63,326 bases of DNA from Ectocarpus siliculosus (lineage: Eukaryota > Sar > Phaeophyceae > Ectocarpales > Ectocarpaceae), in NCBI GenBank assembly GCA_000310025.1, contig FN649741.1, positions 2,727,368-2,790,693 of the forward strand, read 5' to 3'. Position 1 is the stretch's first letter, and each line of letters opens with the position of its first letter. The notes beneath the pieces are model-generated. The model had not been told where the DNA came from and did not search any database. It saw only the letters and a program-made list of their open reading frames with translations. Below, one piece after another: positions 12,901 through 24,600 of the stretch. A program made the translations under genes and the position numbers.

Positions 12901-15900
12901 CGCAGCTCGTACGGCACCTGCATCAGCTGGTAGTCGTGCACCCACACGTGATCCCCATCCTTGTACACGGAAGACACCACGTTCGCGAACCTTTGATGTT
13001 AAGGACGGGGGGGGGGGGGGGGGGGGACCCCCCCTTTTTGGGGCCCGAATTTTTAAACCCCCAACCCCCTTTCCCCCAAAGGGGGGGGGGGGGGGGGGGT
13101 ACGGGGGAACCCCCCGGCGGGGGGGGGGCCGGAAGGAGAAAGGTTTTTCCCACACCCCCCCAAAAAAGCGTTTTTTTTCCCTGGAAAAAACCCCCGGCTT
13201 TTTTAGAAACCCTTTAACCCCCGAACCCCCCCCTCTTGGGGTGGGAAGTTTTACCCCCAAAAAANNNNNNNNNNNNNNNNNNNNNNNNNNNNNNNNNNNN
13301 NNNNNNNNNNNNNNNNNNNNNNNNNNNNNNNNNNNNNNNNNNNNNNNNNNNNNNNNNNNNNNNNGTGGGGGGGGGGGGGGGGATGCGGCGTAAAACAGCG
13401 GCAGACCGGCATCTCGAATCGCGGGGAGGGCGGAAGGGCAGGAGAACAACGCGCGCTTGGTGAACTACACGCTGACACAAGATGCCTCCTTTTGTCCGAC
13501 AAGATTGACTAGACAATATTTCTTGCAACACGACGACGAACAACCAACGCGCCAGGACATCAAGGGCTCACAACGAAAGGACGGGAAGACTAACATTCAC
13601 GGTCAAGAAGTGACGGGGTGATGACCGTTGTCATATGCATATGTCGGACCAAAGTGTGAGGTGCGCCATCTTGGCTCCTGGCCTCAACACAATATCAACA
13701 CGAAGAGAATTTGACTCCGACTGCTGTGCGAACACCGTTCAAGAAAAAACACGTGTCCCCTTTGTGCCCCCCCCCCCCCCCCCTCGTCTCCCTCTTGTGT
13801 CTTGTCTGTCTGTTTGACTATAATAGTATGAATACGTGTCCGGCTTCGTCATGTATTTACCACCACCTTGCGCTGTTTGCCTGTCTACTGCCTGCCTGCC
13901 TGCCTGCCTTCCCCCTCCTCTCGGTCTCCCGTTCGCTCTACACACCCGTCCCCCACTCCCTCACCCTTTCCGCCTCCTCCACCTCCACGCCCATCCAACC
14001 GATCCACATGAAGTCCATCTCGTGCCGCACGCCCTGGAGGGCCGTCACAAGCCCCCCGCTCGACATCTTGAACGTCCACTTTCCGGTCTCCAGGTTGCGC
14101 TGCGCGCTGATCGGGAGCCGGTTGGAGACCACGACCACCCTGCTCTTCTCTCGGCTCTGCTCCGCGCCGCTCTCCTCGTAGTCCAGCTCCGACCTCGCGC
14201 CCCTGCTTCGTCCCCTGCTTGTGTGTGTGTGTGTGTGTGTGTGTTATATTATGAGCATCGACCGCGCAAACCGAATGAAAAGACGCCAGTCTCAATATTG
14301 AGACTGGCGTCTTTTCATTGGTCAGCCGGTTTGCGCGTCTCAAAGCTTCTAAAGGCCATGTGTGTGTGTATGTTGTTTGTCGTTCTGATGCTAGCATCGA
14401 CCGCGCTCACCAGCTGACCAATGAAATACACCATTACAATAGTGGGATGTTGCTGTTGTTAGCATCGACCGCGGACCAGTGAAAAAACGCCATTCTTACA
14501 GCGGGAAAACACCAACACCCTTGCGAATCGAAGGGTTCTACCGACAGGGGGGGAGGGGGGTTGGGGGCGCAGGATGTGGACGACGGAAAGAGAGTGTGTG
14601 TCGTTACGGCGCGTGACGTGGCTGGTGGGGCGTGGCAGTCGCGACCTACTCATTGTAGCAGTTGAAAAAAGTTAAAAAAACACACAAGTCAGACTCGTTT
14701 GGTCTCCGCCGGTTGTTGTTGGCGAGTGGGGTGGTACGTGGTACGCAGCAGCAGCGAGAGCTTCAACTCACGTTTTCATCTCTCTGGTCCTCCTTGTTCT
14801 TGTGCTCCCACAGCTGCCGCTGAAGCTCCTGAATACTAGCCAAAATTTCCTGTAAACGTTGTATGCATACGCGGCGGTGAACATCCACCCAGGAGAGGCG
14901 GGAGGAGGGGGGGGGGGGGGGGGGGGAGCGCACGGGCAGAGGTACATGCTGGATGAAGGACGGAGAGTGTCAGAGAGGGGTGGCACTGCCCCACAGCTGC
15001 TAGTGCTCGCTGCTTGTGGTAGCAGCCAACACCATGCCCACGCCACGCCACAGTAGTTAGTGGCATTGATACGAGTGGGGTATGGGGGCACGAAGCGTGG
15101 ATTGGGTTAAAAGTAATGTGGGCGAGTGTAGGCATGCCTCCATAGAGCAGCAGCAGCCAGGACAAGCACCTTAGCCAGGCTACCCAAAACTGAAGTAGGT
15201 TCGACAAGTACAGACGAGGGACTCATCCAAACGCTACCCATCTCACCCTGCCCTATCCCATCTGAACCACCGGTTTCCTGTAATCATCGCCCAAAGTGAA
15301 CGTGAACAACAGGTACATGCCAGGCGGCAATGGAACTGTCAAGCAACAAGAGCATCGCCACACAAACCACCAGTGCCGTTTACCACTCCGCAAGAGATGG
15401 CAAGGCCCGGGTATACGGTTAACACCTGCTCGGCGACGTCCAGAGCTTCGATGCCCGTCTGCACCTCCTTCTCGCCTACGACCTCCGGGCTGAGGATAAT
15501 GAACAAGAAGAGCAGCAGGCACGGGGGGCGGATGGGTTCGGGTGCTCGCGGCGACAGGAGCGCCAGGGTCCAGGAAGAGGCCAGTTGGCGGCCTCTATCC
15601 AGGGCGGAGGATGTGGCCCGTATGGGGTCGATTGATCTGTCACCTAACAGCATCTACAGCATAGCATTGTATTGTTTTTTTTTCTTCTCGGGCGGGAAGA
15701 TGTTTCCAACGCCGCCATTTTCGGCACCCGTCGCCGTTCTATCGCTGCAGAGTAATGGAGCTTTGCAAATCGGTTGAGGGGGTGTGCTATCTCACAAAAC
15801 CAACGGTACTCTTCCGCTGCTGTACAACAGTTCTTGTAGTACGTTTCGAATCAAACGAAGGCGCGGCGTGTGCCTAACGGAATGGGTACTTGCATTTGAG

Positions 15901-17101
15901 GCCGAGGCAAGTAGTTGCGAATAAAACGACGAGGGTCGCCTCCACCCAACGCATGCAAAGCATGCCCCGAAGTCTTGGAAAACAACCTTACAGCAGTACC
16001 ATGCAATTCTCTGTTGATTTCGTCGCGAAGGGAGTTTGCCGAGAGGGTTGCCCAAAACAAACACAAATTGCGTACTACGCGGTGCCCGAGTTCTGTGCAC
16101 GATTGCAGTGGATATGCGAGACGACCCTCGGGCTTGTGTGAGGGTTTGTGCCTGCCGTGGGCCACGGCGGTTGCGGTCCACAAAACGGGAGACAAAACAA
16201 AGACTTGCTACTTGTACAATGTACTTCGGCTTTCGTGAATTGAGCAACAAAAAAAGCAAACTTGCTGAAAGCCCAAGAGCGACAGCAACCGCAGTACTGC
16301 TGCTGTACAGCAGTAGTCCCCTCCGACTCACACACCTGTGAGTGAACACTTCCGGCACCTTGCCGCCGGGGGGCATGACCGCCTTCGCCGACGCCAAGAA
16401 GTCGGTCGCCTCGCGCTCCCCCGCGTGTTTGGCGATCACGCTCGTCAGAGTCGGAGCCCGGGTGTCCGGGGGGAGGGGAGCCTCGTGAGCGGAGTGCTCC
16501 GTGCTGTGCACCTCTACTGCGTGATTTCGTTCGTATTTTGGTTTGCATTGCGTGGGGGGGGGTTGGGGGGAGAACGGCCAGAGGCCAAGAAAAGCTGTCA
16601 GGGAGGGTTGTTGGTTGGCCAGGTTCTGTTGCTTGTTTGCACTCATCGATTTTGTCCAAGAGAAGAGAGGGACACACACACAGAGGGAGGAGGAGCAACC
16701 CGTTTGCAGTCGCATCAGGAACATGCGTATGCATACCTGGAGCCATTCCAGAGAGAATCCCACGTTTTCATGGGTGCAGCTGAAAAATGGGTGTCGATCC
16801 CACTGCGCCTCGAAGAGGTGGCCACACGCACAGCAGATAGATCACGTCCTGCCTGTGCAGCCTAAGTACCTATGCACACCATCACACGGTACATACACCA
16901 GGTAGGTCTAAGGCTTGTATTTATTTATTAATAGTAGATTTGCGTCATTACATCAACCGTTTGAAAATCAATACAATACCCAGACTCGGACAGTAAACAC
17001 CACACCTGATATCGTCGGCACCATCTGCGGCGGCACGCCGATCGGGGAGAAGCCGGCCAGGTGACCCTCCGCCGTCGCCGAGCCCGCCTCCGGCGATGAT
17101 G

Positions 17102-17135
<34 letters not shown>

Positions 17136-17357
17136 GTTGCCGCCGCCGCCGCCGGTGCCGCCGACTGCGGACGACCTGATGTACGAGGAAGAAGCCAGCG
17201 GCCCTCCCGCCAGGTTCCGAGAGTCGGAAGACGGTCCGGAGGCCCCGGTGCCGCTCATGGAGGGTGAGGACGAGTTCCCGCGCGCGAGAGCAGAGGCGTC
17301 GGGGTTATGTCGCCCGTTGTTCCGACTGCTGGTAGTGCGATTTGTCGGAGAACCCAT
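487..17357 (-). CDS. TPS: trehalose-6-phosphate synthase/phosphatase (GT20 + HAD fusion)
   Basis: Makes trehalose-6-P from UDP-glucose and glucose-6-P (GT20), then may dephosphorylate it (TPP). Exons in transcript order: 17357-~17010 and ~16510-16337 (tentative N-terminus), 15489-15426, 14849-14772, 14186-13983, assembly gap, 12990-12801, 12244-12174, ~11755-11624, 10789-10712, 9801-9736, 9012-8872, 8399-8270, 7650-7475, 6469-6352, 5934-5762, 5083-4877, 4370-4229, 3129-2935, 2309-2139, 858-487. From 15489 onward phases agree, except beside the gap, at 11755, and in 7650-7475, which carries one extra base. GT20 landmarks: VVVSNRLPI, WIGW, WVHDYQLM, LLAADLVGFHTYDYARHF, GVDRLDYIKGMPHK, RDGMNLVSHEYVA, LILSEFAG. 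Phosphatase landmarks: SDYDGTL, FIISGR, GDDRSDEDMF; all HAD catalytic motifs are present. About 1,060 residues are visible. The N-terminus is Ser/Gly/Ala-rich and the C-terminal tail is Gly-rich. One exon (NGFSNxxLWP region) appears lost in the gap. Family assignment is certain; ends are less sure. Confidence 0.9.
2352..2627 (-). repeat. LINE-like 3' fragment, copy A
   Basis: About 275 bp in a TPS intron that closely match, in reverse complement, 38860-39136. The minus-strand reading gives a frame containing VFEAWKNQEK and GHREWVEKAGSDIDK, parallel to the other copy. Shared stretches include the TTTTGCATGCCTT and CGTCCTCGAGAGGA words near one end. A poly-G run ends the similarity at the other side. 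Interpreted as a 5'-truncated, decayed retrotransposon end. Confidence 0.7.
3137..3170. repeat. (GT)n microsatellite
   Basis: About 17 GT units on the plus strand. On the coding (minus) strand it is (AC)n and lies immediately upstream of the 3' splice site of the TPS exon that starts at 3129. Confidence 0.95.
4663..4730. repeat. (CT)n microsatellite
   Basis: Nearly uninterrupted CT dinucleotides inside the TPS intron between exons 5083-4877 and 4370-4229. On the coding strand it reads GA. Confidence 0.95.
5131..5164. repeat. (GGGA)n microsatellite
   Basis: About eight GGGA units in the TPS intron just upstream (in gene direction) of exon 5083-4877. They read TCCC on the coding strand, so they could double as pyrimidine-rich sequence. 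Confidence 0.9.
5976..6215. repeat. 48-bp minisatellite, five copies
   Basis: Tandem units begin at about 5976, 6024, 6072, 6120 and 6168, each opening with GCAAAGGCGGGACGG or GCCAAGGCGG and containing GTGAACGAACGTTCCGC. The first four are almost identical and the fifth is diverged. It lies in the TPS intron between exons 6469-6352 and 5934-5762. As 48 is a multiple of three, the array stays open in several frames on both strands and produces spurious long ORFs. Confidence 0.95.
6879..6908. repeat. (CAG)n microsatellite
   Basis: About ten CAG units within a TPS intron. No coding role is seen. Confidence 0.9.
13003..13264. other. low-quality sequence beside the gap
   Basis: Almost entirely stretched homopolymer blocks (long G, C, T and A runs in succession), unlike any other intron here. 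This is what a failing read end looks like. It directly precedes the run of N and should not be interpreted biologically. Confidence 0.8.
13265..13364. other. assembly gap (100 N)
   Basis: Exactly 100 undetermined bases, a common placeholder for a gap of unknown size. It falls between the TPS exons ending at 13983 and starting at 12990, where the family has a conserved segment with an NGFSNxxLWP-type motif not found elsewhere in the window. The missing exon or exons probably lie here. Confidence 0.95.
14253..14512. repeat. MITE-like repeat cluster
   Basis: Several copies of a short element opening AGCATCGACCGCG and continuing through a GACCAATGAAAAGACGCC-like core. Copies start near 14253, 14394 and 14460. 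The first is followed by its own inverted copy, giving an almost perfect palindrome from 14263 to 14337 centred on CTCAATATTGAG. It lies in a TPS intron; related copies occur at 51958 and 52086. Confidence 0.8.
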
Positions 17358-18609
17358 CCCCTCTCTGTCCTATGATATCAAAGCGGCGCGGCTGCGCTAC
17401 AGCAGCAGCAAATTGTGAAACTTTCCAGTGCTTGTTTCTTGTCTTTCTTTCCTGCTGATTCCTCCCGGTGCAGCCAAGCACAACCACCCGTATCGTCTCA
17501 ACAGTGGCAACTTCCCTCCTGTTGTGTGCTGTCCCAGATGTCGCAAGACAGAAGAAGCGCGAGTGTAGACGGAGCAACATGTAGAGCATAGCGACACACA
17601 CACAGGGCGCGAGCGTCGATATAGGGGCCCCGTGTGTAAATTGCCCGTTTGTAGGCAGGTACCAATAAAAGCCCCCACCGGTCCGACGTCCGACAGTCCT
17701 ACACGCAAGGATTTTGCGAACGGGTTACATAGATACCGTATTTCTCTCCCCCCCGGCCAGGTTGTAGGTCCTTTTGGTTCGGTTGACGCTGAAGCTCCCC
17801 ACTCGGGAGGGGTTGCCCCGCTTTGAAGAGACAGAAAATACAGTACATGTAGCGTTGCGAAGGAGCTCCGACAGGACCAAGATTCAAAACTACCAACAAT
17901 CAAGATTTACCCGTCGCCCAATCAATCCGGGAACCCGCCGGGAAGAAATGAGGGTTGGGTGTCGCGCGTGCACAGATGGAATTTCCCCTATGCATGTGCT
18001 GTACATGGCACACAATTGGTACTCCGGGGTGTCTACTCAGGACTGTTAGCGCCTTGCTTTCCAGAGAGAGTCGATTCTGGGCGCACCAGCCAGGGTCACA
18101 AGGCGCACAGGACAAATTATTTGCCCCAGCCTTTCTCCGACGTTGCCATAAACCTCTACATAGTGAGAATGGTTCAGCCGTTCCTACATGTGTAGACAGG
18201 AAACTTTCGCAACCCAACCTTTGTGTGGGCAGTGGAGGTGAGAAAACAACCCCAAGTCGTTGGCTCCGCCCGGTGCGTGTCGCCGCGCCGAGATTCGATT
18301 TCACGTCCAAAAGCCAGAAGGCCGGGAGGTTGAGAAGCGAGCCACAAGGGGGACCAGTCTTCTCACGGAGCATTCTGCCTGGAGTCTATGTAGAGAAAAA
18401 ACAAAATGAAACCAGACGATTCCGAAATGGCAACCTTCCATGCAAAACCTAATCGACATATCAACCCCAACGTCGTATTCCATAGACTAGTCTAGACAAA
18501 TGTGTTTTTTTCGTGGTCCCTCGTCGTCACTGCACGGACATACGAAAACGAACATCCACCTATCAATTGCACGGAAACGCCCAAAAAATCGAACCCTTCA
18601 CGCCACAAT
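17358..18609. other. intergenic region upstream of TPS
   Basis: Lies between the putative TPS start codon and the stop of the upstream EF-hand/IQ gene, both on the minus strand. It should hold the TPS promoter and 5' UTR. Open frames here are short and show no recognisable domain. No promoter element could be identified by eye. Confidence 0.5.
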
Positions 18610-21600
18610 TTAGGCGGCGTTGTCATTTGGTGGGACCTGAACCTGGAGGCCCGCCAAGCCCTGCACACCACGTGCGCCCACCACGCTTTTCTTCCTCCAC
18701 CCCCCCCGTCCTTGATCGGCCGCCCCCGCACCTGGTTGCGCCTCCTCTGTCATCTTCGCCTGCCGAGCCGCGATGGCTGCGTCCAATGCCGCGATTTCGG
18801 CCGCCTCTTTTGCCGATTTTCTCGCCAACCACCCTCTCACGACGCTCTGAATCTTAACCACCGCTACAAGCCTGGCCTCTTCCTTTTGCTGCCGGCGAAA
18901 CGCTTCCTTGGCTGCCTCCCTCGTCAGTCGCCCTCTCGCGACGCTCTGGATCTTGATCGCTGCCGCTAGTCTGGCCGCCTCCTCTTGCCGTTGGTTGAGC
19001 TCTTCCTCCGCCGCCGTCCTCGCCAGCCGCCCTCTCGCGACGCTCTGGATCTTGACCGCCGCTGCTAGTCTGGCGGCCTCCTCTCGCCGTCGGCTGAGCT
19101 CTTCCTCCGCCGCCGTCCTCGCTTGTCGCCCTCTCGCGACGCTTTGGATCTTGACGGCTGCTGCTAGTCTGGCCGCCTCCTCCTGCTGTCGGCGGCGCCG
19201 TCGTGACACTTCTTCGCGCGCGTGCCGTTGGCGGGTAGCGCACTGTATCTTGACGGCGGCCCGGGCGGCGTTCCGTTCCTCCGTGGCGGCCGCGAGGCGT
19301 CGGGCGGACTCCTCTAGCTCCGCCTTAGCTTGCGCTTCCGCCTGTGCTTTTGCCGCGGCGGCCCTCCTCGCTGCCCCCTCGGCGGCAGCGTGGTGCCTGG
19401 CGATGCGGCCTCTCTCCATCGCCTGAATGCGCGTTGCGGCCTTGTTCGACTTGATGCGATCCAGGCGCACCTGCTTTTGGTGAAGCTGGGGTGTGGCCAT
19501 GGAGGGGAGAGTGAAAAGGGCTCGAATATTGAACAACAGGCGATAGGGAAGAAGGAGAATGTCGAGCGCAAAGCCGAGTCGAGCATGTCTATATTGATAT
19601 GTACTTGAAACGGGGTAGGGAGAGACGCCCCCAGTGGCAAACAAAATGGGTGTTGTGTGGCCACGCGCATTCGCTCGCCTGTCGTCGCCGCACCGCCTTC
19701 TGTACGGTAGTCGCCGCTTTGGCCTTTTCTTCCGCAGCGGCTCGCTCGTCTCTCACCACTCTTCGTGCCTGTTGGGCGGGATTGACATGGCGTTTCGGAG
19801 CATGGAGAGCCCAATGCCCCCACCGCAAGTCGAGGAGAGAACCTCTAGTCAAATCCGAAAACAGAAACGTGATCCTTGCGGATATAGAGGGAACATCTCG
19901 CGTACAAGGCAAAGCGATTACGATTATTCGTATGGTGCCTACGTTCGGAAGAGCCGTTGTGTTTTGTCGAAGTTATCATCCCAGCAAGAAATATTGGATC
20001 AACAACCGGTGAACGGTTGTGGGCATCTTGCGTGTGACGTCGGGGTGTCATGCTGATGCCACGTGTCCCTCGCCATGAGAACCGAAACACCTCTCCCACA
20101 CGTTGCACTATGCGCTTGCGGCACGGCATTTCGAAAATCGTGGCCTACATGGTTCAACTATCCGCACAGGATAAATATTACGTCCTGCCCCTCTCGCCCG
20201 CTCCACATCTGACGCCCCCGCGTACGTCTCCAGGTCTCCAACCCCGGGCTTTCCTCAGGTGTAAGCATTCTACGGTGCATCGCACAGAAAGGTATGTGGC
20301 TTGCCTGTCTCTGCCTCGCCGCTCCCTGGATAGTGAGCGCCGCTGCAGACTGGCGGCTTCTCAGTGCTTGCGCTTGCCTTTCGACCTGTAGTTGACGAAA
20401 ATGAGACGACCCTCGATGCTGTGAGTCGTTCCATGCTCGGGGTGCGGTCAACATTGGGTGGGGCGGATGTGGAGGTGGCGATGGGTCCCTCTTCCGAAAC
20501 ATTATGTTCGGTCGTTAGAAGAGTTGACCAGGTGGGTCTTTCAGGCAAACGCCTCACGTGGAAATAGGAAACCACTCTCCGCAGGTACTTCGGAAGAACC
20601 AGAACGAACAAGGCTCTTAAGGTTCTTCTACATATCTTGGTAGAAGGGGGCTTTTCCCAGGACTTGTACCACTGTCGAGCATACGCGTTGCTAAACGCTA
20701 CACCCTGTCCCCGTCACCCAGGCCATCGAACTTCTCCATTCCCGTAAATTAGTAGGTGTGCATGCACAGGGAATGGGTGGTCTTTCAAAACTACACGATT
20801 AACGCTGTGTGTCACACCTCTTCGGCCTCCAGCCTTTCTTGCAGTTCCCTGTCCCACAAACCCGGGACATGTTCCACAAGGAGGTCCCAGAACGCGGGAA
20901 CGGACACGATAGGGCCGTCCTCCGTTGCTCCTGTAGCGGGCGCGTCTCGGGCTTCTTGGACACGGGTTCGGAGTTCCAAGGCGTCTAGCAGTAGCGCTGT
21001 CTCCTCGGCGTCGAGCAAGCGCCCACTCACCATCTCGTCGACGGTCTTGTGGGCGCCGCCGCGGCCACCGCCGCCGCCGCCCCCAAACCCATAGATGCTC
21101 TTGTTTCGACCACATAAAACATCTTTCTTTCGTCGCTGCCCATGAACGCCTTTGGTGCGGTTAGCGTTGTTGTTGCAGCTCCCCCCCACGACGCTGCCCC
21201 CCGAATCCTCTGCTGGCGCGCTCAGCAGTCGAAGCCAGTGCCACAGGTCGACCGCGCGCATGCGGCCCGCCTTACGCCTGGCTTCGTCAACGGGGCCGAA
21301 GTCGAAGTAGGCCAGAGTCGCCAGCAGCGCCGGGGCGGTCCTCACGCCGGCTGTCTGGCAGCAGTGCGCGACCTTCCGGACGGCCCTCAGCAGCACTCGC
21401 CGCCGCTGGACGTTCGGGCCGTGCGCCGGCAGGAGCTGCCCCCTGCCGCGGTTCCCGCCCACCGCGCCCCCGCTCGAACTCCCACGGAGACGCACGAGCG
21501 CGGTGACGATATCCCCGCGGTTGACCTTGGTGTCACGGGGAAGGGCCGGATTTCGTTGTTGCTGTTGCAGGCCCGCCCCGCCCCCCTCTGCCCGGGGGGT

Positions 21601-24600
21601 CCGTCGGAACAGGCACGAAAGAGACGGGAATTCTTCGTGGAAGGGTTTCCGTCTCGACCACCGGTGCCTCTCCCACCCGTACCTTCGGTACAGGCGGAGG
21701 GCGAGCTGTTGTTGTATTGTTGGCCGAAGAGGCGGCGAAGGGCGCGTCGAGCAAGACGGGAAGGGATCAAGAGGGTGGTCAGCCAAGGAGACGTTGCCGC
21801 TGCTTTCGACGGTGCCAAGGACCCTCGTTCTTTGCATCCCTCTTATTCCTTGCGATTTGTTGCGCCCTCTGCCCGTGGATGCTACCTTGTCTAGGTGTGT
21901 AGATCATGTATTTGCTACCGTAAAGTGCCTACCGTAGTGATTGAAGACCCAGGAAATTTGGGTCAGTACAACATGTGAGCGTGTTGGCTGAGGGCGGACC
22001 CGGGCCCAGAAGCATGAGAGAATGTTCCTGGTGCAATTGCGTGTTTGAACCAAGAAACAATCCATTGCCACCTCCCACGACCGCTACCGCTCCGGCCCCC
22101 GTCAGCGCAACGTGCCCTCTATTGCGGCAAAGCATGCCACTCCCCTGACTAATTCTTGGTGTTAAAGCACCACATCCATTGCCCCCCTCACGGAAGATGC
22201 CATACAATAGGGCAAGAATGTTCAAGAGAGGGGCGGGTGGACACCCGCAGCCGACTAGAGACACACGCGTCATCGATACATACGTACTTCGAGCTCCTCG
22301 CAATGGATGGACTTGTCGCCGTTGGTGTCCAACATCGAGACCAGCGCCGCCGCCTCGCCTCTGTCCAGCTTCAGGCCGAGGGCAAGGTGCGTGTTCTCCA
22401 GAAGGTCGTTCACGCCTGCCACAGAGTTTGCGTCGCGGCAGCAGTCGGCCAAACAAGGGTGGTCGCGGAAGAACATCACAGCAGTGACAAGTTAGCTCTC
22501 GACTCGGCGCGACGCGACGCAGTAAGGGCTGCCTCGAACGCAGCGGGGGCGCCGAGCGCTAAGGGTGTTGCAAGATCGATTGAAGTCCTCGCGATCGTGA
22601 GAAAGAAGTCGAGGTTTGTTCTTCTTCTTTGCGGAGAAAATCATGGAAGGCTTGCGCAACGTTGGAGATTGTACAGCGAGAACTGGCGAGAGCAAAAACA
22701 AGGCCAGTACTTGAGTCTGACCGAAGCGGGACCTGGAGTTTCTAGCTTTGCAGCATGTTCGTTTTGCGCCCCTACCGGTATAAACGAGGTTGAATATCAA
22801 CGACTGGTTGCTAACGCTGACCGCGGCTCTCTTCTTGGCACGATGCAACATGAAAGGGCTCACCCAAAGCCCCTGATTTTCCTTTGTCGACGTCTCTAAA
22901 AACGTCTCTGATTTGCCATCTTCTGTTGCGGAGTGCCGTGGAAATGACATCGAGAAAGTTGGAAGCCTTGGACTTGTCCAGCGCCTCCATTTTTTCCATG
23001 AAATCCCCCTTCCAACGCTCCGCATTTTGAGACGTCGCCGCCGCCGCCTCTTGCCGTTCCCGCCGCCGTTTGCGCTCGAAGCGCAGCAATGAACAAGGCT
23101 GAAGCAGGTTCTTCATCACCTTCTTGAGCTCCGTGGGATCCACCTTGATTTCCATGGGAATATCGCAGAGGTAGCAACAGCAGACAGTGTCGCGGACTGA
23201 CCAACGTCGAATAGAGAATCTCTCTTTTCTTTGTGGGATCATCTCTGGCGAAGGTTTACGCAGTAGGATCCACAACATGGGAGGGTTCATCGCATGCCGA
23301 CGTGAGTTTAAGGACAAACCGACAGGACTTTTCCTCGCATCGTTACAATTGTCAGGCTGTTCAACGGTTCACCGTCTTCCTTTCTCTCGTCTTCTGGCAC
23401 TAATCTGTCGCAAGCTACCCACATCCTACGACCTGTATCGCTAGCGACTCCAAATTTTTCGTCTCACCCCTCCCGAACGGTTGGTGTCCGCTTGATGAAA
23501 CTCAACGACGAGACGTCTTCCTTGCAAGCTCATCAGCTCGTCTAGCTTCTGAACAGTCCTGAGAGCACAAGCGTTTTCCGGCCGCGAAACTCTCTCACAA
23601 AGCGCAGATTTGTGCGTGCTGATGCGCTGGGCCTCCTGTTCCATGCGCGCACACGGTAGAAAATGCGCCGCGTTCGACAAACATCATGGGATATATGTCA
23701 TCCGGAGCCACTGAAATCTCCTGGAAAAGATATATAGAGAGGTGCTCACTGAGCAACAATGCGACATGTGACTGTCTGTGTGCAGAGATCAGGGATATAT
23801 ATAAGTATATATGTAGATATACATGCAGAGAGAGCGATGGAGAGAGAGAAATATTGCAGAAGCAGGAAATAGCAACTGTGGTTCATGCCTTCGAGTTTGG
23901 ACTCCCCGTTTCGCGCTCCAAAAGAGCCCTCCCCATCCGTTCTTGCCTCGCTGCGGCCTCGAGCTCGCGTGCTGATCTTTTCGCATAGTCGCCCATCTGT
24001 CTAATGTACTCAACGAGGTCCCCTCCACCCCGCCCTTCGCCTGCCAATGAGTGGAACATTCCACAAACGTCTCTGCAGCCATCATCCCGCAACGCGTCCT
24101 CGAGGCGGCGCGCTGCCGCGAGGTGAGCGGCGTCAGGATAAGCTCCTCGATCTCCGCGGCAGACGCACAACCCCTCCTGAAAGACTTCCTGCGTTATGCT
24201 GCCTTCTCCGCAGGGGTCTAGGTGACGGGCCAAGGCGGACAACTGCGCCTTGGTCCACCTCTGAGCCTTGTAGTTCTTTCCGGCAGTCTGCGCGGTGCTG
24301 CTGTAGCTGCCGTCGTTGCTGCTGAGAGTCCCTTCCAGTGAGTCGGTGGCACGTTCGTCGTCGGATGCCGTATGGACTGTGTTCGCCTCCCCGGGTGGGC
24401 CCGTTCGGGTCGTCCCGCCCAATGCTTGCACACCTTGAATGATGGACGACATCTCAACACGACGCTCCATGGAGCTACGTTCATCGCTTGGGGCAGAACT
24501 TTCAGCCGTAGGGCCAAGGGTCGCAAACCATCGGTGTGGTTTCATGTCCCGGGACTCAAGGAGCTGTCGGAGGCGCCTAGCTGCCGAGCGGCCGTCTTCA

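Noticed and set aside
13003-13264. GC-skewed structured element
   Set aside because: Homopolymer smear beside a run of N is best explained as poor read quality.
15253-15340. possible extra TPS exon (PPGMYLLFTFTLGDDY on the minus strand)
   Set aside because: Looks protein-like but hits a stop before any usable donor, and the flanking exons already join in phase without it.
20812-21837. 341-codon minus ORF as a separate gene
   Set aside because: Its conserved part fits as an internal exon (21561-20818) of the EF-hand/IQ gene; the apparent stop is in a GTGTGA donor.
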